Source: a virus
Length of the DNA stretch: 64,000 bases
Reading direction: 5' to 3' (one strand)
Virus record (IMG/VR): IMGVR_UViG_3300035130_000336
Location: 1-64,000 of that record
How positions within the stretch are numbered: the first letter of the stretch is position 1; each line of letters begins with the position of its first letter. Shown in pieces: positions 23,733 to 30,636 of this stretch. A model generated the notes under the pieces. It was not told where the DNA came from. It searched no databases and saw only the letters and a program-made list of their open reading frames with translations. A program made the translations under genes and the position numbers.

Positions 23733-24337
23733 TAACCAAAAAAGAGTATAAAAAAATATCTTCCAGATGGACCGGAAAAATATATCAGAAATGGAAGAAA
23801 ATAAAAAAGAGGTTTCCCATGATAGAACAACATATTGAATTTTTTAAAGACGCAAAAGTTCTTGAACTTGGAGCGAACGCGGGAATGTATGCTTTTCTTT
23901 TATACCATTATATAAAAAAATATATCGGCATTGAATTTGATGAACATTATTACAATCAATCGCTTCATACGCTCAAAGGGAAAATGGATGTTACCCTGAT
24001 AAAAGATAAATTTGAAAACATCGATATCGAGGTATTGGATTATGATTTGTTTTTTGTCTGTTATGTGCTTCACCATTTAAATGAAAAGGAAATTAACAAG
24101 CTCAATGTAATATTTGATAAATGCAATAAAGTCGCGATCAGTACGAGAAGCGGCGATCCGCTTAAATACGGTCATGATGAAATCGGATTCGATCCTCTGC
24201 CGAAATGGGAGAACAGCAGAATAAAGAAAATGCTAGATGAACACGGCTTTAAGAGCGAATTGCATCTTATGGGAAAACATGATTATAACGGTATTTATTT
24301 GATATTGGCGGAGAAAAATGATAACAATCAAGGGTAA
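23729..24337 (+). CDS. SAM-dependent methyltransferase (202 aa)
   Basis: Class I methyltransferase with motif I KVLELGANAG at 43-52 and motif II YIGIEFDEHYY, then LFFVCYVLHHLNEKEI. It is the paralog of the N-terminal 205 residues of the protein at 13897. The start overlaps the previous stop by 4 bp. Its stop comes 20 bp into the next gene, which is the paralog of the gene that follows the 13897 methyltransferase, so the pair was duplicated as a unit. Acceptor unknown. Confidence 0.8.
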   Translation: MITKKEYKKISSRWTGKIYQKWKKIKKRFPMIEQHIEFFKDAKVLELGANAGMYAFLLYHYIKKYIGIEFDEHYYNQSLHTLKGKMDVTLIKDKFENIDIEVLDYDLFFVCYVLHHLNEKEINKLNVIFDKCNKVAISTRSGDPLKYGHDEIGFDPLPKWENSRIKKMLDEHGFKSELHLMGKHDYNGIYLILAEKNDNNQG

Positions 24338-24911
24338 AGCGAAAAAAATTCCAAAAAAGAAATATAAATGTCCGAATGACGGTATTCACCGGAAAAAGGA
24401 GAGCGGAGGAATTCGCGGGTTTTGGGCGGCGAAGATTTCCGATACATACATATATTATGGCAATTGGTCTTATTATATAAAACATATGGATTTCGGATTG
24501 AAGGTTTTTTATTCATTGAAATTCAATAAACCGACGAAAACAATCAAGGATGTCAAATCAACGGTGAACATGATGGTTGATTTGAAAGAATTCTGTCCAA
24601 AAATTTATTGTTACGATATAATAGAAACCGATATCAAATTCGATAAAAGAGTATGTCGTTCGGCTTCTCACGCCGTCTATATGCAACATATACATTTTTC
24701 CGAAAAAGCTTGGTTGAATTTCGCCAAAGGGAAACCGTATGATTGGAGTGCCGACAATCATCCGGCGCATTCGGAAGTGGGATTTATTGAATTTCGGAAT
24801 CGGCTTGAAGATGTCGTTAAAGATATTAATTATGATTTCGATCATTTTTCAATAGGTAATATTGTATGGTGTACAGTTAATAAACGCTGGTATTTGGTGG
24901 ATGTAAGATGA
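24318..24911 (+). CDS. Cassette protein paralogous to 14735-15334 (197 aa)
   Basis: The product contains YKCPNDGIHRKKESGGIRGF, then HFSEKAWLNFAKGKPYDWSA, and ends NKRWYLVDVR. These match the conserved blocks of the 199-aa protein at 14735. Family and function are unknown. The repeated association with a methyltransferase suggests the two proteins act together. The protein is soluble, rich in aromatic residues, and co-translated with both neighbours. Confidence 0.75.
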   Translation: MITIKGKAKKIPKKKYKCPNDGIHRKKESGGIRGFWAAKISDTYIYYGNWSYYIKHMDFGLKVFYSLKFNKPTKTIKDVKSTVNMMVDLKEFCPKIYCYDIIETDIKFDKRVCRSASHAVYMQHIHFSEKAWLNFAKGKPYDWSADNHPAHSEVGFIEFRNRLEDVVKDINYDFDHFSIGNIVWCTVNKRWYLVDVR

Positions 24912-25537
24912 TTGTCGGTTTAATGGCATTGTGCAGATTTCCGTATTATGAGGGATGTTTATTATCGTTATGCAATCTCGTGGATAAAGTATATCTGCGA
25001 TTTGATGGGATAACCGGTAATGAAAAAATACGTGAAGTCGCTCCGTATATATGTGGAAATAAATTCGGCGAAATGTTGGTAAGTTCTACTGTCTGGAATG
25101 CTTTTATATGGCGTGAAGAACTGTTGAGAATGCTTGATGATGTCAAACCGGAACTTGTTTTATTTCCCGATGAGGATGAAGTTTTCGGTCTTGGAATAGA
25201 TGATGATTTAAAAAGATTTATAAAAAGTGATAAACAACAGCTTGCATTTAATTATCAATATCCGGCACCGACGATAGATGGTTGGAAGCATAAAAAGCCT
25301 TATCCTTCAGAACCCCACATCAAGGCATATAAATGGAAGCCGGGATTGACATATATTCCATACAAAAAAAGAGCTAGTCTAAGTAATTATGGAAAATTTC
25401 ACTATAAAATGGCGAAAAGTAAAATACTTCATTATTGTTTTTATACTCCGGAATTAAGAAAAAGAAAACTTTGGACTACACCAGCTAAAAAGTTATGGTT
25501 TCGACAAGAAATGAAAGGGAGAAATGATGAAAAATAA
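24908..25537 (+). CDS. Glycosyltransferase family 2-like protein (209 aa)
   Basis: MIVGLMALCRFPYYEGCLLS, VDKVYLRFDG, and LVLFPDEDEVF follow the plan of the Glyco_tranf_2_4-type proteins, where FPDEDE takes the place of the DxD metal site. At 209 aa it is on the short side. The C-terminus is basic (KKLWFRQEMKGRNDEK). It overlaps the 197-aa gene by 4 bp and a 45-aa Gly-rich gene downstream. Confidence 0.65.
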   Translation: MIVGLMALCRFPYYEGCLLSLCNLVDKVYLRFDGITGNEKIREVAPYICGNKFGEMLVSSTVWNAFIWREELLRMLDDVKPELVLFPDEDEVFGLGIDDDLKRFIKSDKQQLAFNYQYPAPTIDGWKHKKPYPSEPHIKAYKWKPGLTYIPYKKRASLSNYGKFHYKMAKSKILHYCFYTPELRKRKLWTTPAKKLWFRQEMKGRNDEK

Positions 25538-25664
25538 GGGTAATTATTCGGGAAAAGGTGGTCGTGGTATTTGTGGAGGACAGCGAAGAAAAGATGGTTC
25601 AGGCGGTGGTGTCGGGAATCGTGGTACAAATAGACAGCCGATTAGTAGGAATAATAAAAAATGA
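25527..25664 (+). CDS. Gly-rich small protein (45 aa)
   Basis: A 45-aa frame between two sugar genes with GGGAGAAATG in front. The product (MKNKGNYSGKGGRGICGGQR...) is Gly/Arg/Asn-rich with one Cys and no hydrophobic core. It overlaps the upstream gene by 11 bp and the downstream ATG by 4 bp. Similar Gly-rich micro-proteins occur in bacteria and phages, but I cannot give a function. Confidence 0.55.
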   Translation: MKNKGNYSGKGGRGICGGQRRKDGSGGGVGNRGTNRQPISRNNKK

Positions 25665-26599
25665 ACTGGCTTTTTCTTCGTGGACGGATGGAACGGCATT
25701 CGGAATGTTTATGGCGAAATCTTGATGAATGTACCGATATGTGGACGCATCTGTTCGCGGGTATGATTGATGAAAATAATTCAGGAGTTATCTTATACGG
25801 TAACGGTCATAGAACCGTTAAATATTCTGATAAATTATGTGAAAAGTGGATTTTAAAATTCAAGGAATATGAAGGAGAGAAACCTGATATCATCATAGCT
25901 CGTGGTGGATTTAAAGACTATGTTCCGTTGTTGAAAAAATATCCTGAAGCGAAAAAAGTTTATTATGGTGCCAATCATGGCTGTATTCCAAAAGATGGAA
26001 TAAAATATGATTTGATTATGTGCGATAGTGAAGAACAGGTAAAGAAATGCCGTAAGCATGGATTGAACGGACAACTATTTATTAAACCCGCCGCGCCGCA
26101 ATTTTATCCTCGATTTTTTAAAAAAAAATATGATGTCGGATTTTCAGCCATATGGCCGAAGGATAAAAGAAAGAATGTGGCTTGGGTGCATAAAACCGCT
26201 CCGAAGGATTTGAATATACTTCAGATGGGACATGCATGTAAAGCACCGAAAAATATTTTGGTAAAAATGATTGATCATGATAAAATGCCGAGAGCGATAT
26301 CACGATGCAAAGTAATTATCGCTCCTTATACTGGAGAGGATTCATGTCCGAGAATAATTCCGGAAGCTCTGGCTTGCGGAGTGCATGTAGTTGCTTTGCA
26401 TGGGTGTCAGTATTGGCGTGAAAAATATCCGGTTGATTATATATCGAAAAAACATTTTTGGGAAACCGTTAAAAGATGCGTGAAGTATTATCAAAACAAT
26501 TTGCATGATGATTATAAGGAAACTCTTTCCATACCGGTAGCGGCGGATTGTTTAAGGAGATTAATATATGAAAGTTGCGATATTCAGCGGCAGGTTTGA
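25661..26599 (+). CDS. GT-B glycosyltransferase-like protein (312 aa)
   Basis: The N-terminal domain has MNWLFLRGRMERHSECLWRN and KKVYYGANHGCIPK; the donor domain has VGFSAIWPKDKRKN and YTGEDSCPRIIPEALACGVH, in which Glu in IPEAL corresponds to the second Glu of the GT4 EX7E motif. No membrane segment. It overlaps the cytidylyltransferase gene by 32 bp. This is the last clear glycosyltransferase of the cassette. Confidence 0.8.
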   Translation: MNWLFLRGRMERHSECLWRNLDECTDMWTHLFAGMIDENNSGVILYGNGHRTVKYSDKLCEKWILKFKEYEGEKPDIIIARGGFKDYVPLLKKYPEAKKVYYGANHGCIPKDGIKYDLIMCDSEEQVKKCRKHGLNGQLFIKPAAPQFYPRFFKKKYDVGFSAIWPKDKRKNVAWVHKTAPKDLNILQMGHACKAPKNILVKMIDHDKMPRAISRCKVIIAPYTGEDSCPRIIPEALACGVHVVALHGCQYWREKYPVDYISKKHFWETVKRCVKYYQNNLHDDYKETLSIPVAADCLRRLIYESCDIQRQV

Positions 26600-27008
26600 T
26601 CCTTTACATATAGGACATATTCTTACTATAATTGAAATAGCGAAAAAATACGATCATGTATTTGTACCAATATTAAATTATTCAAATCGATTTATTGAAG
26701 TTGAAATAATTTTGAAAATATTTAAAAGAATTTTTGAACATATGGATAATCTTTTTTTTAAAGTAACTCTTATAGTAAATGAAATACATTTTGGAAAAAT
26801 TACTTCTAAAGAATATAAAACATTAATTAGAAGTATTAATTGTGAAAATGATGATGTGACATATCTTTCCGGCAATTTCGAAGTGCTTGATCATATGAAT
26901 AAAATAGGAATAAAAAACGAATATTTTAAACGAACCATGGATGAAGTATATACGGGAACGAACATTCGTAATCAGATCAAAGATGGAGTATGTGAAGAAT
27001 TTTTATAA
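26568..27008 (+). CDS. Cytidylyltransferase-like nucleotidyltransferase (146 aa)
   Basis: IFSGRFDPLHIGHILTI contains the HxGH signature (His14-Ile-Gly-His17) of the TagD/PCT/NMNAT nucleotidyltransferase family, and YTGTNIRNQI at 128-137 is the equivalent of the ISST..R motif. Such enzymes couple CTP (or ATP) to a phospho-compound such as glycerol-3-P, choline-P or ethanolamine-P. Next to two LicD-like genes this points to making a CDP-activated group for transfer to a glycan. Confidence 0.82.
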   Translation: MKVAIFSGRFDPLHIGHILTIIEIAKKYDHVFVPILNYSNRFIEVEIILKIFKRIFEHMDNLFFKVTLIVNEIHFGKITSKEYKTLIRSINCENDDVTYLSGNFEVLDHMNKIGIKNEYFKRTMDEVYTGTNIRNQIKDGVCEEFL

Positions 27009-27026
27009 AATAAATTTGGAAAGAAA

Positions 27027-27734
27027 ATGCATATGAACAATCAAATCGAATCGGCGAAAAAGATACTTGATGATTTGACAACGTTGTTTGATTTTCTGGA
27101 AACAAGCGATGGTAAATCCATATGGTGGTGTCATTGTTTCGGCGGTGTTCTCGAATTCATAGCGGATAAAACTTTTTCATTGAATTATGACATCGATATC
27201 GGGGTAATGTACGGGGAATGCGATGAAAATAAATTGATATATGCACTGGAAGGACATGGATATAAAGCCGAAAAAAAATGTATAAATGATGTTAATAAAA
27301 AATCGTTTAATATTCATTTTACTCCACGTGAAGAGACGTTGAAAGGGACGCCTACCGTGGATGTCTATTTTTGGGTTCCGATAGGAGATAAATATTATCA
27401 TACGTATGATACGAAAAAAGAGGGAAACAAAATACCTTCCGAATATGTGTTCAAGGGTGTGAAAAAATGGTGGTTGAAACCTTCGCCCGAAATAATAAAA
27501 ATGGAAAAAAACAAAGGTAAACCCGGACGGGAACAAATGCTTACGGATCAAGGTACGTGGAGGTTTCCGGTTTTTGGCAGTTCCGGCGGATTGACCATGA
27601 GGCTTCCTTATGCAATAGGACATTTGCTCGATACATGGTATTCACCGACGTGGAGATTCAGAGAATATTATAAAGGACAGAGCATGAGTCCGTGGGTGAA
27701 AAAAGTAAAATCTTGCAGGGAATTGGAACAATGA
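27027..27734 (+). CDS. LicD-like phosphotransferase/nucleotidyltransferase (235 aa)
   Basis: WWCHCFGGVLEFI followed by LNYDIDIGVMYGE (Asp55, Asp57) is the LicD-type arrangement, in which a G..L helix precedes a D.D metal site. GTPTVDVYFW provides a later acid. LicD enzymes move phosphocholine or related groups from a CDP donor to a sugar. The start is taken at 27027 behind GGAAAG; ATG 27033 is an alternative. An ATGA overlap links it to the next gene. Confidence 0.65.
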   Translation: MHMNNQIESAKKILDDLTTLFDFLETSDGKSIWWCHCFGGVLEFIADKTFSLNYDIDIGVMYGECDENKLIYALEGHGYKAEKKCINDVNKKSFNIHFTPREETLKGTPTVDVYFWVPIGDKYYHTYDTKKEGNKIPSEYVFKGVKKWWLKPSPEIIKMEKNKGKPGREQMLTDQGTWRFPVFGSSGGLTMRLPYAIGHLLDTWYSPTWRFREYYKGQSMSPWVKKVKSCRELEQ

Positions 27735-28006
27735 ATTTATGTGAAACCAATAAAGGCGCTGCCTTATATTGGGTTGAAAGATTCGGTTATGGTAAAGACT
27801 GCCGGAAATGTGAACATTATAACGATACATGTTGTTGTGAAATAGCCGATAGAATAATCAAGAAATTGGAAGAGCATAAAGGTTTTCTTTATAATATTCG
27901 CAAAAAAAAGAAGGTATATAGAATTACAGCCCAAGAATGCGACAGGTTCGATTTATGTACTTATCCTTATTCAAACGAACTTTATTTAAAAGAAAATGAT
28001 TTATGA
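27731..28006 (+). CDS. Cys-rich hypothetical protein (91 aa)
   Basis: Starting at the ATGA overlap, the 91-aa product has CRKCEHYNDTCCCEI at about 27-41 and later CDRFDLCTY, eight or so cysteines that could bind zinc or an iron-sulfur cluster. No family recognised. Co-translation with the LicD-like genes places it in the same pathway or makes it a small accessory. Confidence 0.6.
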   Translation: MNLCETNKGAALYWVERFGYGKDCRKCEHYNDTCCCEIADRIIKKLEEHKGFLYNIRKKKKVYRITAQECDRFDLCTYPYSNELYLKENDL

Positions 28007-28308
28007 AGGAAAAAACAATTGAGATTTGTTTTTTTGGCACTGTTATTTTCTTAATTGTGTTACTAATTGGTGTAACAATATATGGTGGCATGAGTGTTGA
28101 GAATAAAACAATAACAGTTACCGTTAAAGAAAAAATATATCAACCTAGTACTGAAGTTTTAATATTTGGACACCATGAGGCTTACTACATTATATCTGAA
28201 GACAGTGCTGGAAATATGTATAAAACTAAGACCAATTATGCTACTTATGGTGAACTAAATCGAGGAGATGATATTTATTTGGATGTAAATGTTAGTAAAG
28301 CAAGATAA
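28003..28308 (+). CDS. Small membrane-anchored protein (101 aa)
   Basis: Residues 9-28 (FFGTVIFLIVLLIGVTIYGG) form one membrane span after a short basic/acidic start; the remainder (about 70 aa) is a predicted beta-rich domain facing outward, with KTITVTVKEKIYQ and GDDIYLDVNVSKA. This is the only clear membrane protein of the sugar cassette. It overlaps the previous stop by 4 bp. Function unknown. Confidence 0.6.
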   Translation: MKEKTIEICFFGTVIFLIVLLIGVTIYGGMSVENKTITVTVKEKIYQPSTEVLIFGHHEAYYIISEDSAGNMYKTKTNYATYGELNRGDDIYLDVNVSKAR

Positions 28309-28339
28309 GTAAATACAATAAAAAAGGACATTGATTTCA

Positions 28340-29017
28340 ATGAGTTACTTCAATTACGATCGAAAAAGATGGGCTATTGAAGATATCGCGACTTGTTATG
28401 AATGTGCGGAGAAAGTGGGTATCAAAGAAAAGCTGTTCATCAATTTCGGTTTGTTATTGGGAATCATAAGAGAAAATGATTTTATTCCAAATGATGATGA
28501 TGTCGATATTTGCGTGCAATCCGATAATGTTTCAAAAAGGCAACAGGAAGAGTATATCAATCGTCTGGATGATCATGGATTGTTTTTCGCACGGGAAAAA
28601 AAGGTAAAGCGATTTGATAAAGATATGTATTTATGGTTTTCGTTGAGAAAAGAAATCAATAGATCAAAATTTTGCCATTGGTGGGGATTTAATTGGCAAG
28701 GTTATTATTGGTGGTCTAAAGGAAGAAAATGGGTGCGTCCGAATAAATTTGATGGATCACGATGGGGATATGAAGATACTGATGAAGGAATTGCCTTAGG
28801 AATACCGTTAAATTATGTTGAAAAATTAATGTGGATTAAATTCAAAGGAATTAAAATTCAAATTCCTGAAAAATACGGGCATGTTTTGGATTGGGAATAT
28901 CCGGGATGGCCGGTACCGCAATCGGGAAGCAGCAGAAAACAGGTTGCATGCATCATACCAAAATGGAATAATCCGCGAGATTGGAAGATAAAAACCGCTT
29001 CTTTATCTTTGTATTAA
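28340..29017 (+). CDS. LicD-family protein (225 aa)
   Basis: FGLLLGIIRENDFIPNDDDV (residues 36-55) is the clear LicD signature: an LLG..RE.DFIP loop followed by DDDVDI metal-binding acids. The C-terminal half has IPLNYVEKLMWIKFKG and YGHVLDWEYPGWPVPQ, as in this family. LicD proteins transfer phosphocholine or a similar group to cell-surface sugars. ATG 28340 is chosen with AAAAAGGA about 12 bases upstream; a TTG at 28331 is closer to it. Last gene of the cassette. Confidence 0.85.
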   Translation: MSYFNYDRKRWAIEDIATCYECAEKVGIKEKLFINFGLLLGIIRENDFIPNDDDVDICVQSDNVSKRQQEEYINRLDDHGLFFAREKKVKRFDKDMYLWFSLRKEINRSKFCHWWGFNWQGYYWWSKGRKWVRPNKFDGSRWGYEDTDEGIALGIPLNYVEKLMWIKFKGIKIQIPEKYGHVLDWEYPGWPVPQSGSSRKQVACIIPKWNNPRDWKIKTASLSLY

Positions 29018-29039
29018 TATTTTTTTGTTTTTATTAACG

Positions 29040-29057
29040 TATGCGGTACGTGTGTCG
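29040..29057 (+). repeat. Left arm of 18-bp inverted repeat around a methyltransferase
   Basis: TATGCGGTACGTGTGTCG, perfectly inverted at 29951-29968. The local context also folds: GTATGCG (29039-29045) pairs with CGCATAC (29056-29062). It lies 18 bp before the methyltransferase ATG. Confidence 0.85.
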
Positions 29058-29074
29058 CATACATTAGGTGCAAT

Positions 29075-29944
29075 ATGGCAAATGAAAACATGAATATTAT
29101 ACGCGCGGGGCAAGACACAGCGCGTCCTGTGCCGAAGATAAATACAATTACGTGCGGTGATTGTATTGAGGTTATGCAATTAGTACCAGACAAAAGTGTC
29201 GATATGATTCTTTGTGATTTACCTTATGGTACTACCCAAAATAAATGGGATACTGTAATCCCATTTGTGCCGTTGTGGAAGCAATACAATCGTATTTGCT
29301 TAGGTGCCATTGTTCTTACTGCAAGTCAACCATTTACATCTGCCATAATTATGAGCAATCTAAAAATGTTCAAACACGAATGGATTTGGATAAAAAACAG
29401 GGGAAGTAATTTTGCAAATACAGTGCGTGAACCGATGAAAGAGCATGAATCGGTTTTGGTTTTTGCTTATGGCAAATGGACATACAACAAACAGATGCAA
29501 GAAAGAACCGGAGGAGGTCTGTCTAGGGTTGGGTACAAGTTTACCTGCTGCACCGAAACCGAAAACTATGGGAGGATAGGTAACCCAAAAGAAGCGCAGG
29601 GAGAGTTGCGGGTTCCATCTTCGTGGCAAAAGTTCAATACTGAGGTTGGATTGCATCCAACACAAAAACCAGTAGCCCTTTTCGAGTACCTAATCCGCAC
29701 CTACACAAACGAAGGTGATACGGTTCTGGATAATTGCATAGGTTCAGGCACAACAGCAATAGCCTGTATTAACACCGGAAGAAATTATATCGGAATTGAG
29801 AAGGAAGAAAGATACTGCCGGATAGCAGAAGAGCGCATCCATGCGCTAAGAAGCCCCGTGCAGAACACTAAAGAAATTTGCCATACAGCACCTAACAGCG
29901 GTAGGGATGCCATGCTGCTGACACTATGGAATGAGAATAAATAG
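29075..29944 (+). CDS. DNA adenine methyltransferase (289 aa)
   Basis: Beta-order N6-adenine/N4-cytosine methyltransferase: the catalytic motif is DLPY at 48-51 (ILCDLPYGTT), then LHPTQKP at 193-199 and the SAM motif DNCIGSGTT at 219-227 with YIGIEKEE. DLPY in place of DPPY is common in phage adenine methylases. It has no partner nuclease. The gene is bracketed by an 18-bp perfect inverted repeat, 18 bp before its start and 7 bp after its stop, and it sits between the sugar cassette and the portal block, so it may be a mobile single-gene insertion. Confidence 0.87.
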   Translation: MANENMNIIRAGQDTARPVPKINTITCGDCIEVMQLVPDKSVDMILCDLPYGTTQNKWDTVIPFVPLWKQYNRICLGAIVLTASQPFTSAIIMSNLKMFKHEWIWIKNRGSNFANTVREPMKEHESVLVFAYGKWTYNKQMQERTGGGLSRVGYKFTCCTETENYGRIGNPKEAQGELRVPSSWQKFNTEVGLHPTQKPVALFEYLIRTYTNEGDTVLDNCIGSGTTAIACINTGRNYIGIEKEERYCRIAEERIHALRSPVQNTKEICHTAPNSGRDAMLLTLWNENK

Positions 29945-29950
29945 GCGGCA

Positions 29951-29968
29951 CGACACACGTACCGCATA
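29951..29968 (-). repeat. Right arm of 18-bp inverted repeat
   Basis: CGACACACGTACCGCATA on the + strand, exact reverse complement of 29040-29057. The match does not extend on either side. It begins 7 bp after the methyltransferase stop codon. Confidence 0.85.
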
Positions 29969-29977
29969 GGTTGTCTT

Positions 29978-30030
29978 ATAACGGATCGCGCAACGGTTGA
30001 TCGTTTTAATGTCAACCTTGCGCTGTTGTG
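29978..30030 (+). other. Imperfect hairpin, attC-like
   Basis: GCGCAA (29988-29993), a single unpaired C, and GGTTGA (29995-30000) pair with TCAACC (30012-30017) and TTGCGC (30018-30023) around an 11-nt loop. TAAC and GTTG-type ends flank the stem. No U-run follows, so it is not an ordinary terminator. A two-part stem with an extrahelical base is what integron attC sites look like; the R' box (GTTGTGT) does not match GTTRRRY fully. Confidence 0.35.
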
Positions 30031-30073
30031 TGAATGTAAAATTGATTACCATAATATTATTTTGCGAACGGTG

Positions 30074-30217
30074 TTATTTTTTTAAACTACCGGGCTTGTG
30101 ATAACCGCCTGTTTCCATTCTTGCACGCACCTTAAGCTCTCCAATGTTGCTTTTCATCATTTTATCAAAATCTTTTTGACGAGAATCGAGCCTTTTAAAT
30201 CTCATTTTAACTTTCAT
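30074..30217 (-). CDS. Small basic protein on the opposite strand (47 aa)
   Basis: A minus-strand ATG at 30217 with a strong GGAGG seven bases upstream opens a 47-codon frame (starting MKVKMRFKRLDSRQKDFDKM). The product is basic and helical at the N-terminus and ends in a flexible GGYHKPGSLKK tail. It is the only leftward gene between 3.2 and 57 kb, so it needs its own promoter. No family recognised. From 30218 to 30417 I see no gene, only AT-rich sequence. Confidence 0.5.
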   Translation of the reverse strand: MKVKMRFKRLDSRQKDFDKMMKSNIGELKVRARMETGGYHKPGSLKK

Positions 30218-30417
30218 AGAACCTCCAATGTAGTGAGCAAAAACTATTTATATAAAAATCAATTTTATTTCCACACAAATACTAAATATATGTAACCATA
30301 TTAATATATTAATATGCTTCATTTAATTCAATATTAAATTAGGATATTTCGTTTCTATGCTATTGTTTTAATAGCGCAACATTATAAGACCCTTCCTAAA
30401 AATCTATATAAGTAGTA

Positions 30418-30636
30418 GTGATTTTCAAGATCCTATGTCCTAACCATAGGTATGAAAAAATACTTATGGCGTATGAACCCGAATTGCGGAGATTTTGGGT
30501 GAATTGTCGTGGCTATAAATGCAAACGATGGATTCAAATCGACATAAATAATGTTGGTGGGGTAAATACGACGCTTATGCCTAAAGGTTATCTATTCGAT
30601 TTCGAAACGATGCCAACACTCGTAAAGGGAATATGA
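30418..30636 (+). CDS. Small zinc-ribbon-like protein next to portal (72 aa)
   Basis: A GTG-started 72-aa frame. FKILCPNHRYEKILM and FWVNCRGYKCKRWIQIDIN suggest a small treble-clef or ribbon with CP.H and C...KC ligands. This resembles the short Com-like zinc proteins found just upstream of some phage structural genes. It couples to the portal through an ATGA overlap (portal ATG at 30633). Confidence 0.5.
   Translation: MIFKILCPNHRYEKILMAYEPELRRFWVNCRGYKCKRWIQIDINNVGGVNTTLMPKGYLFDFETMPTLVKGI

Noticed and set aside
30098-30295. 65-codon + strand frame
   Set aside because: No ribosome binding site, and the minus strand of the same place has a frame with GGAGG.
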